Origin: Streptomyces xanthophaeus
GTDB lineage: Bacteria > Actinomycetota > Actinomycetes > Streptomycetales > Streptomycetaceae
Assembly (NCBI RefSeq): GCF_030440515.1
Contig: NZ_CP076543.1
Coordinates: 6,086,501 to 6,150,500, forward strand
Length of the DNA: 64,000 nucleotides
Reading direction: 5' to 3'
Made by a program: the position numbers and the translations under genes. The notes beneath the pieces were generated by a model. The model had not been told where the DNA came from and did no database searches. It saw nothing but the letters and a program-made list of their open reading frames with translations. The first letter of the stretch is position 1. Each line of letters starts with the position of its first letter. Shown here piece after piece: positions 1-11,995 of the stretch.

Positions 1-1862
1 TCTCGTACTACGACTACTACCAGCCCGAGGCCTACGTACCGCAGTCGGACACGTACATCGAGAAGGACTCCTCGATCAACGAGGAGGTGGAGCGGCTGCG
101 CCACTCCGCGACCAACTCGCTGCTGACCCGGCGCGACGTGATCGTCGTCGCCTCCGTGTCCTGCATCTACGGCCTCGGTACCCCGCAGGAGTACGTCGAC
201 CGGATGGTCTCCCTGAAGGTGGGCGAGGAGACGGACCGGGACCAGCTGCTGCGCCGCTTCGTGGACATCCAGTACACGCGCAACGACGTCGCCTTCACCC
301 GCGGCACCTTCCGGGTGCGCGGGGACACGATCGAGATCTTCCCGGTCTACGAGGAACTGGCCGTCCGCATCGAAATGTTCGGCGACGAGATCGAGGCCCT
401 CTCCACCCTGCACCCGCTGACCGGCGAGGTCATCAGCGAGGACCGCGAGCTGTACGTCTTCCCCGCCAGCCACTACGTCGCCGGCCCCGAGCGCATGGAG
501 AAGGCGGTCCGCGGCATCGAGGCGGAGCTGGCCGAGCGCCTCGCCGAGCTGGAGAAGCAGGGCAAGATGCTGGAGGCGCAGCGGCTGCGCATGCGCACCA
601 CGTACGACCTGGAGATGATGCGCCAGATCGGGTCCTGCTCCGGCATCGAGAACTACTCGCTGCACATGGACGACCGCGAGCGCGGCTCCGCGCCCAACAC
701 CCTCATCGACTACTTCCCGGAGGACTTCCTCCTGGTCATCGACGAGTCGCACGTCACCGTGCCGCAGATCGGCGCCATGTACGAGGGCGACGCCTCCCGC
801 AAGCGGACCCTGGTCGACCACGGCTTCCGGCTGCCGTCCGCCCTGGACAACCGGCCGCTGAAGTGGGAGGAGTTCCAGGAGCGCATCGGCCAGACCGTCT
901 ACCTGTCGGCGACCCCCGGAAAGTACGAGCTCTCGCGCGGCGACGGCTTCGTCGAACAGATCATCCGCCCCACCGGCCTCATCGACCCCGAGGTCGTGGT
1001 CAAGCCCACCGAGGGGCAGATCGACGACCTGGTCCACGAGATCCGGCAGCGGGTCGAGAAGGACGAGCGGATCCTCGTCACCACCCTCACCAAGAAGATG
1101 GCCGAGGACCTCACGGACTACTTCCTGGAGCTCGGCATCCAGGTCCGCTACCTGCACAGCGACGTGGACACCCTGCGCCGCATCGAGCTGCTGCGCGAGC
1201 TGCGGGCCGGCGAGTACGACGTCCTGGTCGGCATCAACCTGCTCCGCGAGGGCCTCGACCTGCCCGAGGTGTCCCTGGTGGCGATCCTCGACGCCGACAA
1301 GGAGGGCTTCCTGCGCTCCGGGACCTCCCTGATCCAGACCATCGGCCGCGCGGCGCGCAACGTCTCGGGCCAGGTCCACATGTACGCGGACAAGATGACC
1401 CCGGCGATGGAGAAGGCCATCGACGAGACCAACCGGCGCCGCGAGAAGCAGATCGCCTACAACACGGCGAACGGGATCGACCCGCAGCCGCTGCGCAAGA
1501 AGATCAACGACATCGTCGCCACCATCGCCCGCGAGGAACTGGACACCGAGGAGCTCCTCGGCACCGGATACCGGCAGGCGAAGGACGGCAAGGGCGCCAA
1601 GGCGCCGGTCCCGGCGCTCGGCGGCCGGGCGGCCGCGGGCAAGACCGGTGGAAAGGGCGCGAAGGGTGCGAAGGGGGCGGCGGGTGCCGAGGTGCTCACC
1701 GACCGGCCCGCAGCCGAACTGGCCGCGCTCATCGAGCAGATGACCGAGCGCATGCGCGGGGCGGCCGCCGAGCTCCAGTTCGAGGTCGCGGCCCGGATCC
1801 GGGACGAGGTGGGCGAGCTGAAGAAGGAGTTGCGGCAGATGAAGGAAGCGGGCCTCGCCTGA
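1..1862 (+). CDS. uvrB: UvrABC system protein B, 5' end outside window
   Basis: DNA helicase-like damage-verification subunit of nucleotide excision repair, acting with UvrA and UvrC. The frame is open from base 3, so the gene enters from the left; roughly the first 95-100 residues, including Walker A, are missing. The visible part starts in the damage-probing beta-hairpin region ([10 protein letters not shown]), continues with the helicase motif VIDESHV, the TVYLSATPG motif, [14 protein letters not shown] and QTIGRAARN, and ends with a UVR motif ([11 protein letters not shown]) that contacts UvrC. Between the helicase core and the UVR motif lies a low-complexity linker rich in Gly, Ala and Lys (about 1590-1690), longer than in most bacteria. 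Downstream neighbours are stress genes, not repair genes; uvrA and uvrC are 7 and 16 kb away on the same strand. Confidence 0.97.
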   Translation, partial: SYYDYYQPEAYVPQSDTYIEKDSSINEEVERLRHSATNSLLTRRDVIVVASVSCIYGLGTPQEYVDRMVSLKVGEETDRDQLLRRFVDIQYTRNDVAFTRGTFRVRGDTIEIFPVYEELAVRIEMFGDEIEALSTLHPLTGEVISEDRELYVFPASHYVAGPERMEKAVRGIEAELAERLAELEKQGKMLEAQRLRMRTTYDLEMMRQIGSCSGIENYSLHMDDRERGSAPNTLIDYFPEDFLLVIDESHVTVPQIGAMYEGDASRKRTLVDHGFRLPSALDNRPLKWEEFQERIGQTVYLSATPGKYELSRGDGFVEQIIRPTGLIDPEVVVKPTEGQIDDLVHEIRQRVEKDERILVTTLTKKMAEDLTDYFLELGIQVRYLHSDVDTLRRIELLRELRAGEYDVLVGINLLREGLDLPEVSLVAILDADKEGFLRSGTSLIQTIGRAARNVSGQVHMYADKMTPAMEKAIDETNRRREKQIAYNTANGIDPQPLRKKINDIVATIAREELDTEELLGTGYRQAKDGKGAKAPVPALGGRAAAGKTGGKGAKGAKGAAGAEVLTDRPAAELAALIEQMTERMRGAAAELQFEVAARIRDEVGELKKELRQMKEAGLA

Positions 1863-1949
1863 CCGGGAGCCGGTCAGTAGGGTTGGGTCTCAGCCGCAGG
1901 TACATGCTGCACGCCCGTCATCGGGCGGGCCAGGGAGAGGGGACAGTAC

Positions 1950-2528
1950 GTGACGGTCAACATGACCAAGGGTCAGGCCATCAGTCTGCAGAAGGCGGAC
2001 GGAGGCACGCTGACCGCGGTCCGTATGGGCCTCGGCTGGCAGGCGGCGAAGCGCCGCGGACTGTTCGGCTCGCGGACCCGGGAGATCGACCTCGACGCCT
2101 CGGCGGTGCTCTTCGCCGACAAGCAGCCCGTCGACGTGGTCTTCTTCCGGCACCTGCAGAGCGACGACGGCTCGGTGCGCCACACCGGTGACAACCTCGT
2201 CGGCGGCGTCGGTCAGGGCGGGGACGACGAGGCGATCCTCGTCGACCTCCAGCGCGTGCCGGTGCACATCGACCAGATCGTCTTCACGGTGAACTCCTTC
2301 ACCGGCCAGACGTTCCAGGAAGTGCAGAACGCGTTCTGCCGCATCGTCGACGAGACCAACGGCCAGGAGCTGGCCCGCTACACCCTCGACGGCGGCGGTC
2401 AGTACACCGCGCAGATCATGGCCAAGGTGTCCCGCTCGGGTGCCGGCTGGCAGATGACGGCCCTCGGGAACCCGGCCAACGGCCGCACCTTCCAGGACCT
2501 CATGCCGGCGATCCTGCCGCACCTGTAG
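1950..2528 (+). CDS. TerD family tellurium resistance/stress protein
   Basis: A 192-residue protein covering one complete TerD domain. TerD domains are known calcium-binding beta-sandwich modules of tellurite and general stress systems; the loops here carry acidic clusters (GEIDLDAS-like region RTREIDLDAS, GDNLVGG...GGDDEAI) in the places where TerD proteins bind Ca2+. GTG start at 1950 with the purine-rich site GGGAGAGGGGA just upstream; a second possible start is an ATG five codons in. A TAGGGT -10-like element at 1878-1883 could serve as promoter. It is followed 43 bases later by a second TerD-domain gene and then by TerC, so the three probably form a functional Ter set. Substrate and exact role in Streptomyces are not evident from sequence. 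Confidence 0.93.
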   Translation: MTVNMTKGQAISLQKADGGTLTAVRMGLGWQAAKRRGLFGSRTREIDLDASAVLFADKQPVDVVFFRHLQSDDGSVRHTGDNLVGGVGQGGDDEAILVDLQRVPVHIDQIVFTVNSFTGQTFQEVQNAFCRIVDETNGQELARYTLDGGGQYTAQIMAKVSRSGAGWQMTALGNPANGRTFQDLMPAILPHL

Positions 2529-2571
2529 CAGTACCGGACAAGAGAAGAAGGCACGGGGGAGGGGCTGCACG

Positions 2572-4533
2572 ATGACGGCCGAACTGGTCCGGGGGCAGAA
2601 CCACCCCGTGTCCCAGAGCCGGGTGGAGATCAGGGTCTCGGCGGGCACGCCCGTGCTCACCCTGGCCTCGCTCGCCGACGAACAGGGCCGGTTCGCCGGC
2701 AACGGGATCCTCGCCCACCCGGGCGCCAGGTCCCTCCCCGGCGTCGAGTCGCCGGGTGAGCTCGCCGAGCGGCACACCTTCACCGTCGACCTCGACGAGG
2801 TCGCGGCGGACGTCCACCGGCTCGGTGTGCTGCTCGTCCTCCCGCCCGGCGGCCCGGTCCGCTTCGGCGCGGTACCGGCCTCCTACGTGGCCGTGGCCGA
2901 CCCGGGAGGCGCCGAGCTCGCCGGATACACCCTGACGGGACTCGACGCCGAGACGGCCGTCGTCGCCCTGGAGCTGTACCGGCGCCAGGGGGCCTGGAAG
3001 GTCCGCGCCGTGGGCCAGGGCTACGCCGACGGCCTCGGCGCCCTGCTCGCCGACGGCGGGCTGCCCGCGGCGGCCGCCGCGGGGCTGGCCGCCGCCGCAC
3101 TCGGCACGGCCCCCCGTACCGCGGGGGCCGACGCCACCCTCGCGACCATGCCGACCCTCGTCGGCGACCTCCGCGCCCCGCAGACCCCGGCGCAGGCCCC
3201 CGCGCCCGCCCCGGAACCGCCGGACCCGGTCCCCGTCTCCGGGCACCCGTACGCCGGTACGCCCGGGCCCGCGCCCGGTGGCGACAGCGCGGGCTCCCCG
3301 CCCACCATCAGCTACGCCCACCCGCGGCGCCGCCGCACCAGCACCGAACCCCCCGAGCCCGCGCCGCGGGCCGCCGCCCCGCAGGAACCCGGACAGCACC
3401 CGCGGCCCGTCGCCGGGGACGCCAGCGGCTGGTCCATGGAGGAGCGGCTCTACAACCAGGTCTGGGGGATGTTCGAGGACCTCGCCCGCACGGTCGCCGC
3501 CTACCGCAGCGCCGTCGAGTTCGCCGACTCCCGCATGGACCGCGAGCTCGACGAGGCCCTGTCCGACCCCCGGCACCGCCTCGGCGGCTCCGGGAACGCC
3601 GCCCGTGACACCGCGCGAGCCCGCCGCGAGGAGCTCGTCGCCCAGGCCCAGGCCGTCCTCGACCGGGACCTGGCCCAGCTGATCGCCGAGTCGGAAGTGG
3701 TCGAGCCCGCGCTGCCGGCCGCGTACGCCCGCTGGGACAACCCCGTCTGGCACGGTCACCGCACGCCCGAGGAGAGCCCGCTGGCCCTGCGCCTGGGGGA
3801 CCTGCACCTGCCCGAGCGGCCCGATCTGCGCATCCCCATGCTGAGCCGGGTCCCGCTGGAACGCGGACTGTGGATCGACAACGGCCGCACCGGCTCCGAA
3901 GCCGCGATGACCATGGACACCGACCGGCTGCGCCGCGTCGCCATGGACATGGCCGTCGCCCTGGCGGTCCGGCTGCTCGCCGTCCACCCCGCCGACCGGT
4001 TCTCCGTGCACGTCATCGACGCGGCCGGTGCCGGAGCCGCCTCCCTCGCGCCGCTCGTACGCGCCGGGGTGCTGGCCGGCCCGCCCGCCGCCGGGGCCAC
4101 CGGGGTCACCCAGACACTGGCACGGCTGACCCGGCGCGTGGACCTCGTACAGATGGCGCTGCGGGCCGGCGCCCCCGAGGACCTGCCGCCGGACGTGGAC
4201 ACGGCCGACCAGCTGCTGATCGTGCACGACTTCCCGCACGGCTTCGACGACCGCGCCGTCACCCAGCTGCGCTACCTCGCCGACGAGGGCGCGGCGGTCG
4301 GCGTGCACCTGCTGATGGTCGCCGACCGCGACGAGGCCTCGGCCTACGGGCCGCTGCTCGACCCGCTGTGGCGCTCCCTGATGCGGCTCTCGCCGGTGCC
4401 CGACAACCACCTTGCCGACCCCTGGGTCCATCACGCCTGGACCTTCGAACCGGACCTGCCCCCGCAGGGGAGCAGGGTCCTCGACCAGGCACTGGACCGG
4501 GTGGCGGAGGCCCGGCGCACTACCCGTCCGTGA
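2572..4533 (+). CDS. Large TerD-domain protein with ATPase-like C-terminal region lacking a P-loop
   Basis: A 653-residue protein with ATG start behind GGGGAGGGG. Three parts can be seen. Residues about 1-165 form a TerD-like beta domain (HTFTVDLDEVAADVHRLGVLLV, typical of the family). Residues about 165-285 are a Pro/Ala-rich disordered linker. Residues about 290-650 form a mixed helical then alpha/beta region. The last 200 residues have a strand-helix pattern (FSVHVIDAAG, an LxxLxxRVDLVQMALR helix, QLLIVHDFPHGF, GVHLLMVADRD) that recalls the RecA-like core of FtsK/SpoIIIE-type ATPases, but I find no GxxxxGK[ST] and the Walker B-like strand lacks an acidic pair. It may therefore be a non-catalytic ATPase-fold scaffold. 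The domain assignment of the C-terminus is inference; the TerD assignment is firm. It lies between terD and terC on the same strand. Confidence 0.8.
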   Translation: MTAELVRGQNHPVSQSRVEIRVSAGTPVLTLASLADEQGRFAGNGILAHPGARSLPGVESPGELAERHTFTVDLDEVAADVHRLGVLLVLPPGGPVRFGAVPASYVAVADPGGAELAGYTLTGLDAETAVVALELYRRQGAWKVRAVGQGYADGLGALLADGGLPAAAAAGLAAAALGTAPRTAGADATLATMPTLVGDLRAPQTPAQAPAPAPEPPDPVPVSGHPYAGTPGPAPGGDSAGSPPTISYAHPRRRRTSTEPPEPAPRAAAPQEPGQHPRPVAGDASGWSMEERLYNQVWGMFEDLARTVAAYRSAVEFADSRMDRELDEALSDPRHRLGGSGNAARDTARARREELVAQAQAVLDRDLAQLIAESEVVEPALPAAYARWDNPVWHGHRTPEESPLALRLGDLHLPERPDLRIPMLSRVPLERGLWIDNGRTGSEAAMTMDTDRLRRVAMDMAVALAVRLLAVHPADRFSVHVIDAAGAGAASLAPLVRAGVLAGPPAAGATGVTQTLARLTRRVDLVQMALRAGAPEDLPPDVDTADQLLIVHDFPHGFDDRAVTQLRYLADEGAAVGVHLLMVADRDEASAYGPLLDPLWRSLMRLSPVPDNHLADPWVHHAWTFEPDLPPQGSRVLDQALDRVAEARRTTRP

Positions 4534-4587
4534 CCATTCTTTGGTGTTCCCTTTACCTTTACCGCCCTCGGCGGGTAAGCTCGTCCG

Positions 4588-4772
4588 TGCGGAGGGGAGT
4601 ATTCCTGCTTTCCTGCTACGGCGTACCCGTCAATACGGACCACTGCGGTTTCGATGAACGCAGTCGGTCCCGGGGCGTCGGCCCACGGCCTCCAGGCCGC
4701 CCGGGTGGAAGAGACCTCCGGCAGCGATGACGCTGACGAAGTGCTGAGCCATCCGCCGGAGGCGTGTTCACC
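4588..4772 (+). promoter_or_regulatory. yybP-ykoY (Mn2+) riboswitch with RBS-sequestering expression platform, upstream of terC
   Basis: The terC leader carries the hallmark yybP-ykoY elements: GGGGAGTA at 4594-4601, CGTCAATACGG at 4628-4638 and GGAAGAGACC at 4707-4716. GGAGG at 4591-4595 pairs with CCTCC at 4715-4719 to close P1, extended by TGC/GCA with one bulged G. The same 3' P1 strand, CCTCCGGC at 4715-4722, is an exact 8-base complement of GCCGGAGG at 4755-4762, which contains the terC ribosome binding site. P1 formation and RBS sequestration are thus mutually exclusive, predicting a translational ON switch with Mn2+. Motif recognition and pairing are seen in the sequence; ligand is inferred from the family, which commonly precedes TerC/Alx-type and MntP exporters. 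Confidence 0.85.
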
Positions 4773-5765
4773 ATGGAAGTTTCCTGGGCCCTTTGGGCTG
4801 CGACCATTCTCGGTCTGTCCCTCCTCATCGGTGCCGATTTCTTCATCGGCCGCAAACCGCACGACGTGTCGATCAAGGAAGCCGGCACCTGGACGGTCGT
4901 CTGGATCGTCCTGGCCGGACTCTTCGGCCTCGGCCTGTGGTTCTTCGGCAACCCGCAGGCGTCCCAGGAGTTCTTCGCGGGCTTCATCACCGAGAAGTCG
5001 CTGAGCGTCGACAACCTCTTCGTCTTCGTCCTGATCATGGCGAAGTTCGCGGTGCCGTCCCACCTCCAGCAGCGCGTGCTGCTCATCGGCGTCCTGATCG
5101 CCCTGGTCCTGCGCGCGGTCTTCATCGCCGCCGGCGCCGCGATCATCGCCAGCTTCTCCTGGGTCTTCTACATCTTCGGCGCGTTCCTGATCTACACCGC
5201 GTGGAAGCTCATCCAGGAGGCCCGCAAGGACGAGGGCTCCGCCGAAGAGGAATCGTTCGAGGAGAACCGTCTCCTCAAGTCCGTCGAGAAGAAGTTCGGT
5301 GTCGCCGACCGCTACCACGGCACCAAGCTCTTCATCGTCGACAACGGCAAGCGCGTGCTGACCCCGCTGATGGTCGTCATGCTCGCCATCGGCACCACCG
5401 ACGTGCTGTTCGCCCTGGACTCCATCCCCGCGATCTTCGGCCTCACCCAGGACCCGTACATCGTCTTCACGGCCAACGCCTTCGCGCTGATGGGCCTGCG
5501 CCAGCTGTACTTCCTCATCGGCGGTCTGCTGAAGAAGCTGGTCCACCTCAGCTACGGCCTGTCGATCATCCTGGGCTTCATCGGCGTCAAGCTGGTGCTC
5601 CACGCCCTGCACGAGAACGGCGTCCACGTCCCGGTGATCTCGATCCCGGTCTCCCTCGGCGTCATCTGCGGTGTCCTGGTCATCACCACGATCACCAGCC
5701 TGATGGCCTCGAAGAAGCAGGCGGCGGCCGAGGCCGCCGCCCGCCCGGAGAACGTCGACGCGTAA
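4773..5765 (+). CDS. TerC family integral membrane protein (Alx-like)
   Basis: Polytopic membrane protein of the TerC/Alx family, members of which export Mn2+ in several bacteria. About eight hydrophobic helices are visible. Family motifs are present: the early acidic residue in GADFFIG, SLSVDNLFVFVLI (Asn-Asp pair in a membrane helix) and the repeat-related TTDVLFALDSIPAIFGL. An acidic cytosolic segment (EARKDEGSAEEESFEE) and an Ala/Lys-rich tail follow the usual plan. Start chosen at ATG 4773 because GGAGG (4758-4762) is 10 bases upstream; the in-frame GTG at 4764 abuts the site and is too close. Expression is probably controlled by the upstream riboswitch. Two TerD-domain genes precede it. 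Confidence 0.93.
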   Translation: MEVSWALWAATILGLSLLIGADFFIGRKPHDVSIKEAGTWTVVWIVLAGLFGLGLWFFGNPQASQEFFAGFITEKSLSVDNLFVFVLIMAKFAVPSHLQQRVLLIGVLIALVLRAVFIAAGAAIIASFSWVFYIFGAFLIYTAWKLIQEARKDEGSAEEESFEENRLLKSVEKKFGVADRYHGTKLFIVDNGKRVLTPLMVVMLAIGTTDVLFALDSIPAIFGLTQDPYIVFTANAFALMGLRQLYFLIGGLLKKLVHLSYGLSIILGFIGVKLVLHALHENGVHVPVISIPVSLGVICGVLVITTITSLMASKKQAAAEAAARPENVDA

Positions 5766-5793
5766 CCGGATCGCAGGATCCGGATCGAAGGAT

Positions 5794-7278
5794 CTACACG
5801 GGGGCGGCCGCTTCGGCCGCCCCCGTTTCCGCCGCCCGGGCCGCGGCCGCCCGCTTAGCGACGACCGCCGGAACGGTCTCCGGCAGCAGCGCGAAGCAGA
5901 CCAGGCTGACCAGGGCGATCCCGGTCAGGTACAGCGCGACACCCCACGGCGGACCGGAACCGTCCGCCAGCGCCGTCGCCACGATCGGGGTCAGCGCCCC
6001 GCCCAGCACACCGCCCAGGTTGTAGCCGACGGCCGCGCCCGTGCAGCGGATCCGCGGCGCGTACAGCTCGGGCAGGTACGCGGCCACCACCGAGAACATC
6101 GTCACCATGCCCAGCAGCGCCCCGGTGAAGCCGATCGTCATCAGCAGCGGATCGGCCGTCCGCAACAGCGCCACCAGCGGGAACATCCACACCGCGCAGA
6201 TCGCGCACCCGATCAGGCACAGCGGCCGCCGCCCGTAGCGGTCGCCGAGCACCGCGATCAGCGGGGTCACCATTCCCTTGATCGCGACCGAGATCATGAT
6301 GCAGGCCAGCATCGCCGTGCGGCTCACCGAAAGGTGCTCGGTGGCGTAGGCGAGGGACCAGGTGGTGACGGCGTAGAAGACGGCGTACCCGACGGCGAGC
6401 GCCCCGCCGGTCAGCAGGAGCAGCCGCCAGTGGCTCCGGAACACCTCGGCCAGCGGGGCCTCGGCCCGCCGGTCCGTCGCGGCGAGCGCCCGGAACTGCG
6501 GGGTCTCCTCCACCGAGCGGCGCAGCCACAGACCGGCGAGCGCCAGCACCCCGGCCGCCCAGAACGGCACCCGCCACCCCCAGGCGGTGAACTGGGCATC
6601 GTTCAGCGACGCGGACAGCCCCAGCATCAGGCCGTTGGCGAGCAGGAAGCCCACCGCCGGGCCCATCTGCGGGAAGCTCGACCACAGTCCGCGCCGCCGC
6701 TCGGGGGCGTGCTCGGCGGTCAGCAGTACGGCGCCGCCCCATTCCCCGCCCAGCCCGAGGCCCTGCAGGAAGCGCAGCAGGAGCAGGAGTACGGGGGCGG
6801 CCATGCCGATCGAGCCGTACGAGGGCACGCAGCCGACGGCCACGGTGGCGAGGCCCGTGAGCAGCAGGGAGGCGAGCAGCACCGGGCGCCTGCCGTAGCG
6901 GTCGCCGATGTGGCCGAAGACCGCCGAACCGAGGGGGCGGGCCAGGAAGCCGACGCCGAAGGTGCCGAAGGCGGCGAGGGTTCCGGCGAGCGGGGAGAAG
7001 GAGGGGAAGAAGAGCGGGCCGAGCACGAGGGCGGCGGCCGTCCCGTACACGAAGAAGTCGTAGAACTCGATCGCGGTCCCGGCGAGCGAGGCCGTGGCCA
7101 GCCGCAGCATTCCGGGCCCGGCGGAGCTGTCGGCTTCGGCCGGCGGGGACTCGGGCGCCGTGGCGGAGGAAGCGGCGGGGACACGGGCGGCGGGCGGGGC
7201 GGCGGACGGGGCGGGGGAAGCGCCGGAGGAGGCCTCGGGGGCGGAGGAGGCCAGGGGCGGGGACGGGTCGTGTGGCAT
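5794..7278 (-). CDS. MFS transporter, metabolite:H+ symporter (MHS) type
   Basis: Twelve-helix major facilitator with the MHS signature: SLAGTAIEFYDFFVYGTAAAL in helix 1, GDRYGRRPVLL after helix 2, FLQGLGLGGEWGGAVLL in helix 4 and a second GDRYGRRP in the middle. MHS carriers move organic acids such as shikimate, citrate, alpha-ketoglutarate or proline/betaine with protons; the substrate here cannot be told. The N-terminus is unusual, with about 45 residues rich in Ala, Pro and Ser before the first helix. The last residues are encoded inside a terminator hairpin. No operon partner: the next minus-strand gene upstream ends about 100 bases away. Confidence 0.9.
   Translation of the reverse strand: MPHDPSPPLASSAPEASSGASPAPSAAPPAARVPAASSATAPESPPAEADSSAGPGMLRLATASLAGTAIEFYDFFVYGTAAALVLGPLFFPSFSPLAGTLAAFGTFGVGFLARPLGSAVFGHIGDRYGRRPVLLASLLLTGLATVAVGCVPSYGSIGMAAPVLLLLLRFLQGLGLGGEWGGAVLLTAEHAPERRRGLWSSFPQMGPAVGFLLANGLMLGLSASLNDAQFTAWGWRVPFWAAGVLALAGLWLRRSVEETPQFRALAATDRRAEAPLAEVFRSHWRLLLLTGGALAVGYAVFYAVTTWSLAYATEHLSVSRTAMLACIMISVAIKGMVTPLIAVLGDRYGRRPLCLIGCAICAVWMFPLVALLRTADPLLMTIGFTGALLGMVTMFSVVAAYLPELYAPRIRCTGAAVGYNLGGVLGGALTPIVATALADGSGPPWGVALYLTGIALVSLVCFALLPETVPAVVAKRAAAARAAETGAAEAAAPV
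5798..5826. terminator. Bidirectional terminator between terC and the MFS gene
   Basis: Perfect 13-bp stem ACGGGGGCGGCCG / CGGCCGCCCCCGT with a CTT loop, followed by TTTCC on the plus strand. It terminates terC and lies within the last codons of the convergent MFS gene, whose Ala/Pro-rich C-terminus it encodes. Confidence 0.75.
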
Positions 7279-7377
7279 GCCGCACCAGATACCCGTTCCC
7301 CGCCCCTCAGGACGTGAGTTCGGCCGTAAGCGACCGGAAGGAGTGCGTCACGCCCGGAAGTTGACGCGTTGCGGTGC

Positions 7378-8034
7378 CTACCAGCCGCGCTCGCGCCATT
7401 CGGCCAGGTGCGGACGCTCGGCGCCGAGGGTGGTGTCGTTGCCGTGGCCCGGGTAGACCCAGGTCTCGTCCGGCAGCTGCTCGAAGATCTTGTGCTGCAC
7501 GTCGTCGATCAGGCTGGCGAAGGCCTTCGGGTCGCCCTGGGTGTTTCCGACGCCGCCCGGGAAGAGGCAGTCGCCGGTGAACACGTGCGGGTGGCCGTGC
7601 GGGTCGTCGTAGACCAGCGCGATCGAGCCGGGGGTGTGGCCGACCAGGTGGCGGGCGGTCAGCGTGACCCGTCCGACCGTGATCGTGTCCCCGTCGGCGA
7701 CCGGCACGTCCGTCGCCACCGGGATGCCCTCGGCGTCGAGGGCGCCCGCGAGGGTGCGCGCACCGGTCGCCGCGACGACCTCGGCGAGCGCGCCCCAGTG
7801 GTCGCCGTGCCGGTGCGTGGTGACCACGGACGTGATGCCGTCGTCGCCGATCAGGCTGAGCAGGGTGCCCGCCTCGGCGGCCGCGTCGATGAGCAGCTGC
7901 TCGTCGGTGGCGCGGCAGCGCAGCAGGTAGGCGTTGTTGTTCATCGGGCCCACCGCGACCTTGGAAATCATCAGGTCCGCAAGTTCGTGCACGTCGGCGG
8001 GACCGCCGACCTTGACCTCTCCGGTGTACGTCAT
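7378..8034 (-). CDS. MBL-fold metallo-hydrolase (glyoxalase II-like)
   Basis: A 218-residue metallo-beta-lactamase-fold hydrolase. The zinc-binding motif THRHGDHWG (HxHxDH), the later His in HLVGHTPGS, the metal-bridging Asp in FTGDCLFPGG and the final His in YPGHG are all present, the pattern of glyoxalase II and related thioesterases. The small size, without the C-terminal substrate domain of true GloB, suggests a general thioester hydrolase; substrate unknown. It lies 9 bases downstream of a mycothiol-dependent-type enzyme, so the pair may act together in thiol-based detoxification (inference). Confidence 0.9.
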   Translation of the reverse strand: MTYTGEVKVGGPADVHELADLMISKVAVGPMNNNAYLLRCRATDEQLLIDAAAEAGTLLSLIGDDGITSVVTTHRHGDHWGALAEVVAATGARTLAGALDAEGIPVATDVPVADGDTITVGRVTLTARHLVGHTPGSIALVYDDPHGHPHVFTGDCLFPGGVGNTQGDPKAFASLIDDVQHKIFEQLPDETWVYPGHGNDTTLGAERPHLAEWRERGW

Positions 8035-8043
8035 ACCTTGATC

Positions 8044-8733
8044 CTAGAGCGGCGGGAGCCCGGGGAGGGGGCCGCCCGAGGTGGTCAGGGAGGCGCCCTT
8101 GTCGCCGCGGCCGGCCAGCCAGGCCAGCAGCCCCGCGGCGGTGCCGGACACGGTCACGGCGGGATCCCCGGCGGAGCCGGTGCGCCAGCTCCGGCCGTCG
8201 GTGGCGACGAGGGCCACCGGCGGGACCTCGGGGCGCCCGGACCAGCGGTCGGCGAGGAAGACGATCTCGCGCTCGGTGAACTCGTCCGGGAGGTCGGAGA
8301 GCTCGTAGCCGATGTTCAGGTCGACGTGGTGCAGATCGGCCTCGACCCAGCGCCGGAAGGGCACGTTGGCCGCGAGGTCCGTGATGCCGTTGCGCAGCTC
8401 GACCGTGCGCGTCCAGTCCTGGTCGGGCTCGGTGGTGGCCATGAAGCGGGCCGCGGAATCACGGAGGTCCGTCAGGTGTTCTTCCAGGGGCCGGCCGGCG
8501 TCGCGCTCGATGTCCGCGTCGCGGGCGGCGGCGCTCTCGTACATCGGGCGTCCCTCGAAGACGTTGACGAGCGCGTCCGCATTGCGTGCGAGGTGGGCCA
8601 GGATGTGGCCGCGGGTCCAGCCCGGGAGGTGTGACTCCTCGGCGAGGGCCGCGTTGTCCAGCTTCGCGACAGCGGTCAGCAGCCGGTCCGTGGCTTCACG
8701 TACAGATTGCAGGTCGTGCACATGATCGGTCAT
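8044..8733 (-). CDS. Maleylpyruvate isomerase family mycothiol-dependent enzyme (DinB fold)
   Basis: 229 residues. The N-terminal four-helix DinB/MDMPI domain shows the metal-site histidines in [14 protein letters not shown] and the Glu/His set in [17 protein letters not shown] small alpha/beta C-terminal domain follows ([14 protein letters not shown]...), as in actinobacterial mycothiol-dependent isomerases and S-transferases. The family uses mycothiol, the glutathione substitute of actinobacteria, as cofactor or co-substrate. The specific reaction is not identifiable. Likely first gene of a two-gene transcript with the downstream MBL hydrolase (gap 9 bases). Divergent from uvrA. Confidence 0.88.
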   Translation of the reverse strand: MTDHVHDLQSVREATDRLLTAVAKLDNAALAEESHLPGWTRGHILAHLARNADALVNVFEGRPMYESAAARDADIERDAGRPLEEHLTDLRDSAARFMATTEPDQDWTRTVELRNGITDLAANVPFRRWVEADLHHVDLNIGYELSDLPDEFTEREIVFLADRWSGRPEVPPVALVATDGRSWRTGSAGDPAVTVSGTAAGLLAWLAGRGDKGASLTTSGGPLPGLPPL

Positions 8734-8920
8734 GACGGCGAGCCTAGTGGCTCACCGGGTACGGCCACACGATTGGGTGAAGCGGTCTGCGGAGTGCCGT
8801 AAATCGAATGTGCGTGCTATACGCTCGGAAGTCCAAGGACCCAGTCCATCGCAGAGGCGCCCCCCATACCCTGGGACGGGGGCCCGTGCCCCCGCTCTCT
8901 CAAGAAAGGTGCGGACCGGC

Positions 8921-11902
<2,982 letters not shown>

Positions 11903-11955
11903 TCGCCGAGCCGCATACGGGTCCGCGTGCGGGTGCGGCTTCGCGTACGACGGGA

Positions 11956-11978
11956 GGGTCCGGCCCATGGCCGGGCCC
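11956..11978 (+). terminator. Terminator after uvrA
   Basis: GGGTCCGGCC and GGCCGGGCCC form a 10-bp stem with one G-U pair and a 3-base loop, followed by TTTCG. It lies 54 bases after the uvrA stop. Confidence 0.7.
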
Positions 11979-11995
11979 TTTCGCGTCCGCTCCGC

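Noticed and set aside
863..2191. 442-codon frame overlapping uvrB and terD
   Set aside because: Arg/Pro/Gly-rich out-of-frame product spanning two real genes.
4764..4772. GTG at 4764 as the terC start
   Set aside because: It abuts the GGAGG ribosome site; ATG 4773 has proper spacing and matches the family N-terminus.
8732..8920. N-terminal extension of UvrA by 63 codons
   Set aside because: No UvrA-like sequence and it overlaps the divergent gene's start; GTG 8921 with an RBS begins the conserved protein.
8734..8920. LexA (SOS) box upstream of uvrA
   Set aside because: I looked for a GAAC-N4-GTTC type site; TCGAATGTGCG has only one half and no symmetric partner.
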